Below are positions 50,320-59,236 of a stretch of DNA of 64,000 nt, piece by piece (the first letter of the stretch is position 1; every line of letters begins with the position of its first letter). This DNA comes from Thiohalophilus sp046483665. GTDB lineage: Bacteria; Pseudomonadota; Gammaproteobacteria; UBA6429; Thiohalophilaceae. Below the pieces are notes generated by a model, which was not told where the DNA came from, did not search any database, and saw only the letters and a list, made by a program, of their open reading frames with translations. Location: the NCBI RefSeq assembly GCF_046483665.1, contig NZ_JAWOCR010000005.1, positions 62,001 to 126,000 of the forward strand, in the 5' to 3' direction. Position numbers and translations under genes: made by a program.

Positions 50320-51736
50320 GAACCGGTTCTCCCTGTTGCTGACGTTCGAGATAGGCGGCGGTGAGGGCACGCATATCCTTGCCATGTTGTTTGACATAAT
50401 CGCGTTGCCAGCGGGCGCCGTTCTTGCCGCTCGCCACCCGTTGGGCGATAACATCCAGATACCGGCGACTGTCCGATTCGGACACCCCCAGCTGCGCGAG
50501 CCCCTCCCGGGCCAGGGGCAATAATACTTTTTGAATCAGTTCACTGGCAGACAGCTGTTTGTCCTCAAACCATTGTTGGCGGGCACGCAGACCGAGGCGG
50601 GCCGCGGCATAGAAATTGTCCCGTGCCCGATCGAAAGCCAGTTGCCTGCGCGGAGGAATCGGCATATTCGCCAGCGCGGTGACCGCGCCATAATAAAAAG
50701 CGGCATTGGCGATGGTATCGACCAGGGTCGGGCCCGCCGGCACTACCCGGTGCTCCACCCGCAGGTGCGGCGTCCCGTCTTCCTCAAAACCGATCAGCGG
50801 ACGATTCCAGCGCCAGATCGTGCCGTTGTGCATGCGCAGATGAGCCAGTTGTTCGGGCGCCTCGCCCAGGTCCACCGGCAGCATGACCGGATAATGGGCC
50901 AGATTATCTTCGAAACACTCCATCAGCGATTGTTTGACATAGCCGTCGCCGAAGGTCACCCGGCGAATCGGACCGAAGCGGGCTGCATCATAGCCCCCCA
51001 CAGCGACCGCCTGCTCGAAGACCGGAATGCGGCTTTCATCCCACAGGCTTTTACCGAACAGGAACGGCGAGTTGGCACTCAAGGCAACCATTGGCCCGGC
51101 GAGAATGATACTGGCGTTAAATAACGGTACCGCGTTTTGCGGTGTCAGCTTCAGATGTATCTGGAAGGAGGTTGCGGCCGATTCGAGCATCACATCACGA
51201 TGCGTGACTCGCAAATGCTCCTCGCCATTGATATCCAGGACCAGAGGCTTGCCATGGCGCATGCGCACCACTTCCCGGTTCAGAGCCCGGTAACGTTGCA
51301 TACGGGACATATTGGCCAGGGTCAGGGACTCATTCTCCACCGTCGGCAGAATCCCGATCATGACGGCACGCGCATCCAGTGCCGCAGCAGTATCCCAGCA
51401 ATGGCGCCAGGTTTCGGTCAACTCGGTATGCATGGCGGTGAAGACTTCACCGGCCAGATAACGCGGGGTACTGTTGACCTCGAAATTAAAACTGGCCAGC
51501 TCCGGCGAGGCCAGCGGGGTATCCAGGCGTTTGAGAAACGCTTCGTTAATCGGCGCCGGCTGCAATTGTTCATCCACCAGCCAGGCTTCGAGCTCGAAGC
51601 CGCCCTGCGCTTCGGTCGTTGCCAGCCTCCCTTCCTGCAACCAGTTTCGGAGCAGAGCGGTTTCCTGTTGCAGGCGTTGTTCGAAGCGGGCGTAATCCTG
51701 TGCATCGAACTGGCTGCTGTGTATCTCTTCACCCAT
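50303..51736 (-). CDS. Glutamate-cysteine ligase family 2 (GCS2) protein
   Basis: 477 residues. Carboxylate-amine ligase of the GCS2/YbdK type, as judged from GFELEAWLVDE (an acidic metal/ATP site), FNFEVNSTPRYLAG, MIGILPTVENESLT and LRVEHRVVPAGPTLVDT. It lies downstream of amgK-murU on the same strand, 5 bp from murU's end. Substrates of this subfamily include glutamate-cysteine or unknown amine acceptors; the adjacent hydrolase suggests formation and breakage of an amide. The start ATG 51736 is plausible. Confidence 0.86.
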   Translation of the reverse strand: MGEEIHSSQFDAQDYARFEQRLQQETALLRNWLQEGRLATTEAQGGFELEAWLVDEQLQPAPINEAFLKRLDTPLASPELASFNFEVNSTPRYLAGEVFTAMHTELTETWRHCWDTAAALDARAVMIGILPTVENESLTLANMSRMQRYRALNREVVRMRHGKPLVLDINGEEHLRVTHRDVMLESAATSFQIHLKLTPQNAVPLFNASIILAGPMVALSANSPFLFGKSLWDESRIPVFEQAVAVGGYDAARFGPIRRVTFGDGYVKQSLMECFEDNLAHYPVMLPVDLGEAPEQLAHLRMHNGTIWRWNRPLIGFEEDGTPHLRVEHRVVPAGPTLVDTIANAAFYYGAVTALANMPIPPRRQLAFDRARDNFYAAARLGLRARQQWFEDKQLSASELIQKVLLPLAREGLAQLGVSESDSRRYLDVIAQRVASGKNGARWQRDYVKQHGKDMRALTAAYLERQQQGEPVHEWSL

Positions 51737-51741
51737 TGTCC

Positions 51742-52401
51742 TTATCCACTACCCAGTTGTGCATCCAGTTCGGCCAGTCTTTGCGGCGTACCGATATCCC
51801 GCCATTGCCCTGAATAATACTCCCCGCTCACCTTGCCCTCTCGCATGGCCTCGCGCAATAACGGCCCCAGTGGTCGCACCCCCGGCGCCAGATCGGCAAA
51901 CAGCCCGGCCCGATAAACCCCGATGCCGCTGAAGGTCAGACGCGGTTCGTGTTGTTCATCCAGATGATGATCCCGCAGACCAAAATCCCCTTGCGGATGA
52001 TGGGGCGGATTATCCACCATCACCAGATGGGCCAGCCCTTCGGGATCGACGGGCAACTGTGTCATGGGATAGTCGGTCCAGATATCGGCGTTGAGCGCGA
52101 TAAACACCTCGTCCAGCCATGGCAGGGCCTGGATGATGCCGCCGGCGGTCTCCAGCGCGGTGGCTTCGTGCGAATAATGCAATGCCACACCATAATGTTC
52201 TCCCTTGCCCAGGGTGGTCTCGATCTGCGCGCCCAGCCAGGCATGATTGATCACGATCTCCTCGATTCCCGCGGCGGCCAGTGCCTCGATATGATATTCG
52301 ATCAACGCCTTGCCACCGGCCTGTAATAAAGGTTTGGGACAGGTATCGGTCAATGGCCGCATACGCTCGCCACGACCGGCGGCCAGGATCATCGCTTTCA
52401 T
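51742..52401 (-). CDS. murU: N-acetylmuramate alpha-1-phosphate uridylyltransferase
   Basis: 219 residues. Makes UDP-MurNAc from MurNAc-1-phosphate, completing the fosfomycin-insensitive wall recycling bypass. The nucleotide loop KAMILAAGRGERMRPLT and KPLLQAGGKALIEYHIE open the fold; the metal site D lies in LNADIWTDYP. The start overlaps the amgK stop (ATGA). Adjacent AmgK, divergent LptD is the arrangement known from Pseudomonas. Confidence 0.94.
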   Translation of the reverse strand: MKAMILAAGRGERMRPLTDTCPKPLLQAGGKALIEYHIEALAAAGIEEIVINHAWLGAQIETTLGKGEHYGVALHYSHEATALETAGGIIQALPWLDEVFIALNADIWTDYPMTQLPVDPEGLAHLVMVDNPPHHPQGDFGLRDHHLDEQHEPRLTFSGIGVYRAGLFADLAPGVRPLGPLLREAMREGKVSGEYYSGQWRDIGTPQRLAELDAQLGSG

Positions 52402-53408
52402 GCCAACACACTCCGCGGCGTAATCTGATCCAGTCGCCGGGGCACATCCAGGCTTTGCAACAGTTCGGCAAACCCGGACAGCTCGGCATAGTCGTCCATG
52501 ATCTGCAGAACATAGCCGAGCGTGCGCGGAATATCGGCCAGATAACCGGGCTTGGCGTCACGATAGTTCAATCGCGCAAAGATGCCGCTGGCTTTGAGAT
52601 GGCGCTGTAGCCCCATCAGATCGAACCAGCGCAAAAACTGATCGGGGCTCACCCCTGATTCAACAATCCCGATCTGTTGCGCACGCTGCAAATAGTCCCG
52701 CACCCACTGTTCGATGCGCGGACGAGGCCAGGCGATATAACAATCGCGCAACAGGGAAACGAGATCGTAGCTGACCGGACCGTGGACCGTGTCCTGGAAA
52801 TCGATCACCCCGGGGTTGGGCTCACTCAGCAAAAGATTACGCGAATGATAATCGCGATGCACGATCACCCGGGGCTGTTCCAGTGCCACATCGGCCAGAT
52901 ACTCAAAGCTCTCCTTCAGAATCGCCTGCTGTTGCGCGTCCAGTTCCAATCCCAGATGCCGTTGCAAATACCAGTCCGAAAACAGCTGCATTTCCTGCAA
53001 CAAGAGGTCCCGATCGTAGTCGGGCAACCAGCCAGGGGCCGGATGTTGTTGCAGCTGTAGCAGGGCCTCCAGGGCAGCCCCATACAGGGCATCGACGTTG
53101 TTCTCGTTCAATGCCGGCAGGTACAGGCGCGTACCCAGATCGCTCAGTTGCAAAAAACCCTGTTCGATGTCCTGCGCCATTATCCGCGGGACATGCAGTC
53201 CCGCCGCGCTCATCAAACCGGCGACCCGGATAAAGGGAGCGGTGTCTTCCTTTTCCGGTGGCGCATCCATGACGATGAAACTCTGCCCGTCATGCTGAAT
53301 GCGAAAATAGCGCCGGAAACTGGCGTCGGCGGAAGCCGGTTCCAGGCGGTAGTGGTGATAGCCCTGCGTGGCCAGCCACTGTTCGAGTTGCTGCAAGCGT
53401 GTATCCAA
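52398..53408 (-). CDS. amgK: Anomeric N-acetylmuramate/GlcNAc kinase AmgK
   Basis: 336 residues from TTG 53408, with aaaagg about 9 bp before it. The frame opens further at 53471 (GTG) but similarity starts at DTRLQQLEQWLATQGY. An aminoglycoside-phosphotransferase-like kinase that phosphorylates the anomeric carbon of MurNAc. The catalytic loop is VHRDYHSRNLLLS, and the metal-binding aspartate lies in VIDFQDTVHGPVSYDL. It precedes murU with ATGA overlap and is divergent from lptD. Confidence 0.93.
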   Translation of the reverse strand: MDTRLQQLEQWLATQGYHHYRLEPASADASFRRYFRIQHDGQSFIVMDAPPEKEDTAPFIRVAGLMSAAGLHVPRIMAQDIEQGFLQLSDLGTRLYLPALNENNVDALYGAALEALLQLQQHPAPGWLPDYDRDLLLQEMQLFSDWYLQRHLGLELDAQQQAILKESFEYLADVALEQPRVIVHRDYHSRNLLLSEPNPGVIDFQDTVHGPVSYDLVSLLRDCYIAWPRPRIEQWVRDYLQRAQQIGIVESGVSPDQFLRWFDLMGLQRHLKASGIFARLNYRDAKPGYLADIPRTLGYVLQIMDDYAELSGFAELLQSLDVPRRLDQITPRSVLA

Positions 53409-53523
53409 AACAGTTTGCCTTTTGCCTCTGCCAGGGCGAAGTATACCGGTTGTCGACGAGCCGGGCCGCACTGCAAGCGCATTTAGCGTTAACCGGGCCT
53501 GGGGTGTTCAACGGATGAGCATG

Positions 53524-53529
53524 TATAAT
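53524..53529 (+). promoter_or_regulatory. Candidate -10 box for lptD
   Basis: A perfect TATAAT lies 65 bp before the lptD start in the amgK-lptD divergent spacer. The -35 hexamer 17 bp upstream (ggggtg) is poor, so an activator or alternative sigma factor may be used, or the match is chance. Confidence 0.35.
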
Positions 53530-53594
53530 GTCAACATATCATAACCCGACCGCCCGGCGCGGCATTACAACCGACTCGCAATCCCGAGGCCATC

Positions 53595-55808
53595 TTGCGT
53601 CAATCCGTTTGTCACTCCTGCTTCTGTCATCCGCGGCGCCTGCGCCCCGGGTTACTGGCGGTCATACTCTGTGCCAGTGCGTCGGCCGGGGCGCAGACCG
53701 TGGTGCCCCCGGCTGAGGTAACGGGCGGAACGGGGAGCGAAACAACCGGCGGACTCTGCCCACCCGCCAGTCACGCCCCCCTGCCCCGGGTGGAAGGCGA
53801 TCCGGGTGACCCTCGCACTCACATCGAAGCCGATAACGCCGACATCAGTCTCGAATCGGTCAGCGTGTTTCGCGGCGCGGTCGTGGTGCGCCGGGGGCTT
53901 CGCCAGTTAATGGCGGATCGGGTCGAGTATGATCGCCAGCGGGATACCGCCCACGCCGAAGGCAATGTGCGGCTGCTACAGGACGATCTGCTGATTACCG
54001 GGGCCGAGGCGGACATGGATATGGCCGCCGGCACCGGCGAAATCAGCGAAGCCACCTATCGTACCGCCGGCAACAAGCAGGGGCAGGCCGACACCCTCCG
54101 GATTCTGGACAAGTACCGTACCGAACTGGATAACGCCACCTATACTACCTGTGATATCGGTGATCCCGACTGGCTGTTAAGCGCCGGTCACATCATGCTC
54201 GATAACGAAACCCGCCAGGGTTCGGCGAGCCACGTGGTGGTTCGCTTCAAGGACGTCCCGTTTCTGTATCTGCCCTACATGCGGTTTCCCATTGGCGACG
54301 AACGGTTAAGCGGTCTGCTCTATCCCTCGATTGGCGATTCGGATCAACACGGTACGCGGGTGATTGTTCCGTATTACTGGAACATCGCCCCGCAAATGGA
54401 TGCGACACTCACGCTCGATCACATGAGTCGCCGCGGGACCATGTTGCAAACCGAGTTCCGTTATATGACGCAGAACAACGAAGGCCAGCTGGACTGGCAT
54501 TATCTGCCCGACGACGAGCTGTACGGAGAGGATCGCGAACGCATCCGCTGGCAACACGAGGGACGGGCCGATGCCGGCTGGAACGGGCAGGTCGATTACA
54601 ACTCGGTTGCCGACACCGATCACCTGTTCGATTTTGGTGACGATCTCAATGCCACCAGCACCACCCACCTGCAACGTCGGGGTCAGCTGGTCTACAACGC
54701 CGCCCGCTGGCAGTTCACCTCCCTGGCCCAGAGTCATCAGGTCATCAAAGGCAACGAAACCTATCAACGCCTGCCGCAACTGGGGCTGAGCTCCCGCCTG
54801 CCGCAACGGAACAATACACTCAATTACCAGTTCAATGCCCGGTGGGTCGAGTTTGCCCATCGCGATGCACCGACGGTGCCCGAAGGCAGCCGGCTGGCCG
54901 TAGAGCCATCGGTCAGCCTGCCGCTGCGCACGGTCTACGGTTTCGCCGAACCGAAGTTATCTCTGCATTACACCCACTACGATCTGGAACCGCAGACCAT
55001 CAGCACTGAACCCGAGCTGACCCGCACGGTGCCGATTTTCAGCCTCAACAGCGGGCTGTTTTTTGAGCGCGATACCCGCATCGGCGGCACCGATCTGCTG
55101 CACACGCTCGAACCGCAACTGTTTTATGCCTACATCCCCTATCGGAATCAAAGCGATATTCCGGTATTCGACAGCGCCTTTCGCAGTTTCAATATTAACG
55201 ACCCGTTTCGCGCCGACCGTTTCGACGGGGCCGATCGCATCGGCGATACCAACCACCTGACCGCGGCGCTCACCACCCGCCTGTTGAATCAGCAAACGGG
55301 ACAGGAAATGCTGATGGCCCGGCTGGCACAGGTTTTCTATTTCGAGGATCGCCAGGTCACGCTGGACGACGATGTGACCAACACCCGGCAACGCTCGGAT
55401 ATCATTGGTGAATTTGACCTGCGGCCCAATAACCGCTGGGCTTTCGACAGCGATGTCACCTGGTCGCCGCAGGATGACGAGATTACCGTCGGTAATGCCC
55501 GGCTGCGTTACTCGCCGTGGGACAGCCTGTCGCTGGCCGCGGCCTACCGCTTTCAGCAGGACCGGCTGGAGACCCGCGAGGCGGGCTTTAACTGGCGGCT
55601 CAATCCCCGCTGGAGGTTTCATGGCCGGCAACTGTATGACCTGCAAAACCAGCGGGAACTCGAATCGCTTCTGGGCCTGCGTTACGACAGCTGCTGCTGG
55701 GGGTTGAGCCTCGAGGCCGGCCAGCGTTTTATCAGCAGCAACCGCCCCGAGGAGAACACCCTGTTGCTCGTTCTGGAGCTCAAGGGACTGGCCAGCTTCG
55801 GCGAGTAA
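53595..55808 (+). CDS. lptD: LPS-assembly outer-membrane protein LptD
   Basis: 737 residues from TTG 53595, with a signal peptide (about 1-33). The N-terminal periplasmic jellyroll (about 75-190) resembles LptA (THIEADNADISLESV...), and the rest is the outer-membrane barrel. Family marks are DWLLSAGHIMLDNETRQGSA and PFLYLPYMRFPIGDERLSG. The C-terminus has SCCWGLSLEAGQR, the cysteine pair that forms disulfides with the N-terminal cysteines (GLCPP, TTCDIGD). surA follows after 76-88 bp, as expected for lptD-surA-pdxA-rsmA. Confidence 0.97.
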   Translation: MRQSVCHSCFCHPRRLRPGLLAVILCASASAGAQTVVPPAEVTGGTGSETTGGLCPPASHAPLPRVEGDPGDPRTHIEADNADISLESVSVFRGAVVVRRGLRQLMADRVEYDRQRDTAHAEGNVRLLQDDLLITGAEADMDMAAGTGEISEATYRTAGNKQGQADTLRILDKYRTELDNATYTTCDIGDPDWLLSAGHIMLDNETRQGSASHVVVRFKDVPFLYLPYMRFPIGDERLSGLLYPSIGDSDQHGTRVIVPYYWNIAPQMDATLTLDHMSRRGTMLQTEFRYMTQNNEGQLDWHYLPDDELYGEDRERIRWQHEGRADAGWNGQVDYNSVADTDHLFDFGDDLNATSTTHLQRRGQLVYNAARWQFTSLAQSHQVIKGNETYQRLPQLGLSSRLPQRNNTLNYQFNARWVEFAHRDAPTVPEGSRLAVEPSVSLPLRTVYGFAEPKLSLHYTHYDLEPQTISTEPELTRTVPIFSLNSGLFFERDTRIGGTDLLHTLEPQLFYAYIPYRNQSDIPVFDSAFRSFNINDPFRADRFDGADRIGDTNHLTAALTTRLLNQQTGQEMLMARLAQVFYFEDRQVTLDDDVTNTRQRSDIIGEFDLRPNNRWAFDSDVTWSPQDDEITVGNARLRYSPWDSLSLAAAYRFQQDRLETREAGFNWRLNPRWRFHGRQLYDLQNQRELESLLGLRYDSCCWGLSLEAGQRFISSNRPEENTLLLVLELKGLASFGE

Positions 55809-55896
55809 CCGTCACGCCGGATAGCGGAATCCTGGCATCGGATGGGCCCGCCTGTGTTATGCTTGTCGGCCTGTTGTTAACCGCTTGTCCCGTATC

Positions 55897-57192
55897 ATGA
55901 AACACCTTATTTTTGGCCTGCTGTTCGGCCTTGTCGCGCCGGGCACCGCCCCCCTCTTTGCCGCTCCGATTCAGGAGCTCGATCAGGTGGTCGCCATCGT
56001 CAACGACGATGTCATCACCCGGATCGAGCTGGATCAACGACTGGAGCGCATCAAAAGCCAGGCCCGGCAACAGCAGCAGCGCCTGCCCGATGAGCAGACT
56101 CTGGAGCGCCAGGTGCTGGAAAACCTGATCGTCGAGGAGTTACAGCTGCAACTGGCCGAAAAAGCCGGCATCCGGGTGGATGACGAGACAGTCAACCAGG
56201 TGATTAACAACATCGCCCGCGAGAACAACCTGACCCTGTCCCGGTTTCAGGAGGTCCTGCGCCGTGACGGCATGAGCTTCGCGGCCTTTCGCGACAATAT
56301 TCGCAACGAGATCATCGTCAACCAGCTGCGCAAGCGCCGGGTCGAGGACAGCGTCAACGTCACCGAGCAGGAAGTGAACAATTACCTGAGCAACATGGAA
56401 AACCGTCAGGGACTGAATGACGAATTCCGCCTCGGCCACATCCTGATCGGCGTACCCGACGGCGCCACGCCGCAACAAATCCAGCAGGCGGAAGCCAAAG
56501 CCCGGCAGGTCTATAACCGCCTGCGCCTCGGGGCTGACTTCCATCAGACCGCCGTGGCCGAATCCAGCGGCGAGAACGCCCTGCAGGGCGGCGATCTGGG
56601 CTGGCGCAAGGGGGGGCAACTGCCCAGCGCACTGGCGGATATTATTGTCGATATGGAACCGGGCGACATCAGCGAACCCCAGCGCAGCGCCAGCGGCTTT
56701 CATATTCTCAAGTTGCTCGACCGGCGCTCCGACGAACAGCAGCGCATCGTTGAACAGACCCTGGCCCGGCACATCCTTATCCGGCCGAACCAGCTGGTTT
56801 CCAATGCCGACGCCCGCCAACGCCTGGCACGCCTGCGCGAGCGGATTCAACGGGGCGAAAGCTTCGCCGATCTGGCCCGCGCTCACTCGGATGACACCGC
56901 CTCCGCCGCCGAGGGCGGCAGTCTGGGCTGGTTCAGTCCCGGCAGCATGGTGCCCCGCTTCGAAGAAGTCGCGAAACAGCTCGAACCGGGCCAGATCAGC
57001 GAGCCCTTCCAGAGCCGTTTCGGCTGGCACATTGTCGAGGTCCTCTCGCGGCGCAAGCACGACGACACCGAAGAGTACCAGCGGATCCAGGCCCGCCAGT
57101 CCATCCACAAGCGCAAAAGCGATGAGGCCATCGAACAATGGCTGCGTCAGCTGCGCGCCGAAGCCTATGTGGAAATCCGGTTGAACCAGTGA
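55897..57192 (+). CDS. surA: Periplasmic peptidyl-prolyl isomerase/chaperone SurA
   Basis: 431 residues from ATG 55897 (TTG 55885 would add four residues). Signal peptide, N-terminal chaperone domain (QELDQVVAIVNDDVITRIEL), then two parvulin domains (about 172-273 and 283-380). Each has a GxxxGWR-type stretch, here GGDLGWRKGGQLP and GGSLGWFSPGSMVP. A C-terminal helix closes the fold. It escorts outer-membrane porins. pdxA starts by GTGA overlap at the end. Confidence 0.97.
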   Translation: MKHLIFGLLFGLVAPGTAPLFAAPIQELDQVVAIVNDDVITRIELDQRLERIKSQARQQQQRLPDEQTLERQVLENLIVEELQLQLAEKAGIRVDDETVNQVINNIARENNLTLSRFQEVLRRDGMSFAAFRDNIRNEIIVNQLRKRRVEDSVNVTEQEVNNYLSNMENRQGLNDEFRLGHILIGVPDGATPQQIQQAEAKARQVYNRLRLGADFHQTAVAESSGENALQGGDLGWRKGGQLPSALADIIVDMEPGDISEPQRSASGFHILKLLDRRSDEQQRIVEQTLARHILIRPNQLVSNADARQRLARLRERIQRGESFADLARAHSDDTASAAEGGSLGWFSPGSMVPRFEEVAKQLEPGQISEPFQSRFGWHIVEVLSRRKHDDTEEYQRIQARQSIHKRKSDEAIEQWLRQLRAEAYVEIRLNQ

Positions 57193-58184
57193 CGCCGCGG
57201 CCGCCCACTCTTGCCATCACCCCTGGCGAACCGGCCGGCATCGGTCCTGATTTACTCATTCAGACCGCCCAGCAGCCCCGCGAAATCAATCTGGTCGCAC
57301 TGGCCGATCCCGACCTGCTCGAACAACGGGCTCGCCAGCTGAAGCTGCCGCTGAGCCTGCAGCCCTGGAACCCCGGGGACGCGCCGGTCACCGGCGCCGG
57401 GCAACTGGCCTGCCAGGCTACCCCGACCAACGTCCCCGTGACAGCCGGCCAGCTCGATCCGGCCAACGCCAGTTATGTTCTGGCCTGCCTGGATGGGGCC
57501 GTGGCCGATTGCCAGGCGGGCCATTTCGAGGCGCTGGTCACCGGCCCGGTTCACAAGGGCGTCATCAACGACGCTGGCATCGTCTTCACCGGCCATACCG
57601 AGTACCTGGCCGATGCCACCGCCACCCCTCGCGTGGTGATGATGCTGGCTACCCCCGGCCTGCGGGTTGCGCTGGCCACCACCCACCTGGCCCTGCGCGA
57701 GGTGCCCGACGCCATCACCCGCGAGAACCTGACCACAGTCATTCGTATCCTGGAACGTGAATTGCGTCACCACTTTGCCTGCGTCAGGCCACGGATCAAG
57801 GTGTGCGGCCTCAATCCCCATGCCGGTGAAGGCGGCCACCTGGGATACGAGGAGATTGAAGTGATTGAACCGGCGCTGGCGGCCCTGCGCCGCGAGGGCC
57901 TGGATCTGATCGGGCCGCTGCCGGCCGATACCCTGTTCACCCCGGCCGGACTGGGAGGGATCGATGCGGTGCTGGCGATGTATCACGACCAGGGTCTGCC
58001 CGTGCTCAAACATCTGGGCTTCGGAAAGGCGGTGAACATCACCCTGGGCTTGCCGTTCGTGCGCACCTCGGTAGACCACGGCACGGCGCTGGAGCTGGCC
58101 GGCAGCGGCCGCGCCGATCCGGGCAGCCTCACCTATGCCATCGAGGTGGCCGGCAAAATGCTTCGCGCCACCGAAACCACCTGA
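57189..58184 (+). CDS. pdxA: 4-hydroxythreonine-4-phosphate dehydrogenase
   Basis: 331 residues from GTG 57189, overlapping surA's TGA. NAD-dependent oxidation of 4-phosphohydroxythreonine in pyridoxal phosphate synthesis. The start ITPGEPAGIGPDL, the metal-binding histidine in FTGHTEYLA, the KVCGLNPHAGEGGHLG block and MYHDQGLPVLKHLGF are all typical. The frame to 57138 inside surA is rejected. rsmA follows 5 bp after the stop. Confidence 0.97.
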   Translation: MTPRPPTLAITPGEPAGIGPDLLIQTAQQPREINLVALADPDLLEQRARQLKLPLSLQPWNPGDAPVTGAGQLACQATPTNVPVTAGQLDPANASYVLACLDGAVADCQAGHFEALVTGPVHKGVINDAGIVFTGHTEYLADATATPRVVMMLATPGLRVALATTHLALREVPDAITRENLTTVIRILERELRHHFACVRPRIKVCGLNPHAGEGGHLGYEEIEVIEPALAALRREGLDLIGPLPADTLFTPAGLGGIDAVLAMYHDQGLPVLKHLGFGKAVNITLGLPFVRTSVDHGTALELAGSGRADPGSLTYAIEVAGKMLRATETT

Positions 58185-58189
58185 GCACC

Positions 58190-58978
58190 ATGACTCACTC
58201 CTCGCACCGTCCGCGCAAACGCTTCGGCCAGAATTTTCTGCACGACCCGGGCGTCATCCGGCGCATCCTCGACGCTATTGCCCCGCAACCGGACGATCCG
58301 CTGGTGGAGATCGGCCCCGGTCAGGGCGCCCTGACCCGGCCGCTGCTGGAGCGAGTCAAACATCTGGAGGTAGTCGAGCTGGATCGGGATCTGCTCCCCC
58401 AGCTACATCAGCTCGATGTCGACAGCAAACTCAACGTGCATAACGCCGATGCCCTGCGCTTTGATTTTTGCCAGCTGCGCGCGGGCGAGGCAAAACTGCG
58501 CCTGATCGGCAACCTGCCCTATAACATCTCCACCCCGCTGCTGTTCCACCTGATGGAACAGCTGGCGTGTATCGCGGATATGCACTTCATGCTGCAAAAA
58601 GAAGTGGTGGATCGCCTGACCGCCGTCCCGGGCACCAAGGCCTATGGCCGGCTCGGCGTGATGCTGCACTATTACTGCCGGGCCGAACGACTGTTCATTG
58701 TCCCACCGGGCGCTTTCCACCCGGCGCCTAAAGTCGAGTCGGCCATCGTCCGCCTGATCCCGCATCCCGAACCGCCGGTGGCGGTCAACGACGTCCAGCA
58801 GCTCGCCTGGCTGGTCAATCGCCTGTTCAGCCAGCGCCGCAAGATGCTGCGCCACTCCCTCAAAGGCTATCTCAGCGAAGCCCGCCTGCAGGAACTGGGT
58901 ATCGCCCCCACCGAACGCCCCGAACAACTCGACCTGGCCGCCTTCGCCACCCTCGCCAACGCCCTGGTCACAAGATAA
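58190..58978 (+). CDS. rsmA: 16S rRNA dimethyladenosine transferase RsmA/KsgA
   Basis: 262 residues. Dimethylates A1518 and A1519 of 16S rRNA. The SAM-binding EIGPGQGALTRPL and catalytic NLPYNISTPLLFH motifs are complete, and RLGVMLHYYCRAERLFIVPP continues the Rossmann fold. The start RPRKRFGQNFLHD is the classic N-terminus. Stop is TAA at 58976-58978, followed immediately by a repeat element. Confidence 0.98.
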   Translation: MTHSSHRPRKRFGQNFLHDPGVIRRILDAIAPQPDDPLVEIGPGQGALTRPLLERVKHLEVVELDRDLLPQLHQLDVDSKLNVHNADALRFDFCQLRAGEAKLRLIGNLPYNISTPLLFHLMEQLACIADMHFMLQKEVVDRLTAVPGTKAYGRLGVMLHYYCRAERLFIVPPGAFHPAPKVESAIVRLIPHPEPPVAVNDVQQLAWLVNRLFSQRRKMLRHSLKGYLSEARLQELGIAPTERPEQLDLAAFATLANALVTR

Positions 58979-58980
58979 TT

Positions 58981-59125
58981 AACGCAGAGGCGCAAAGGAC
59001 GCAGAGTGAATTTGTCTTCCCCCTCTTATTCACTGTAAATAAGCCTGTAGCAATGGCTTACTGCAATCCATTCTCATCTTGAAAAAGAGGACTTTGCGTT
59101 CTCTGCGCCTTTGCGCCTCTGCGTT
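58981..59125. repeat. Inverted-arm intergenic element 2
   Basis: Begins two bases after the rsmA stop. The left arm (58981-59006, aacgcagaggcgcaaaggac...) pairs with the right arm (59093-59125, ending gcgcctctgcgtt) across about 86 bp. No gene lies inside. It is the shortest of the three related elements and could act as a transcript hairpin behind rsmA. Confidence 0.8.
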
Positions 59126-59236
59126 GAATCTTTTTTAAGAAAAGCGTGACCGCCTTCCCGGTTCCCCCACGACGCTATTAATAACCGCCTCGGCGGGCCG
59201 CTATAGAAGAACAACCATCCCGAGCTGACACGGATT

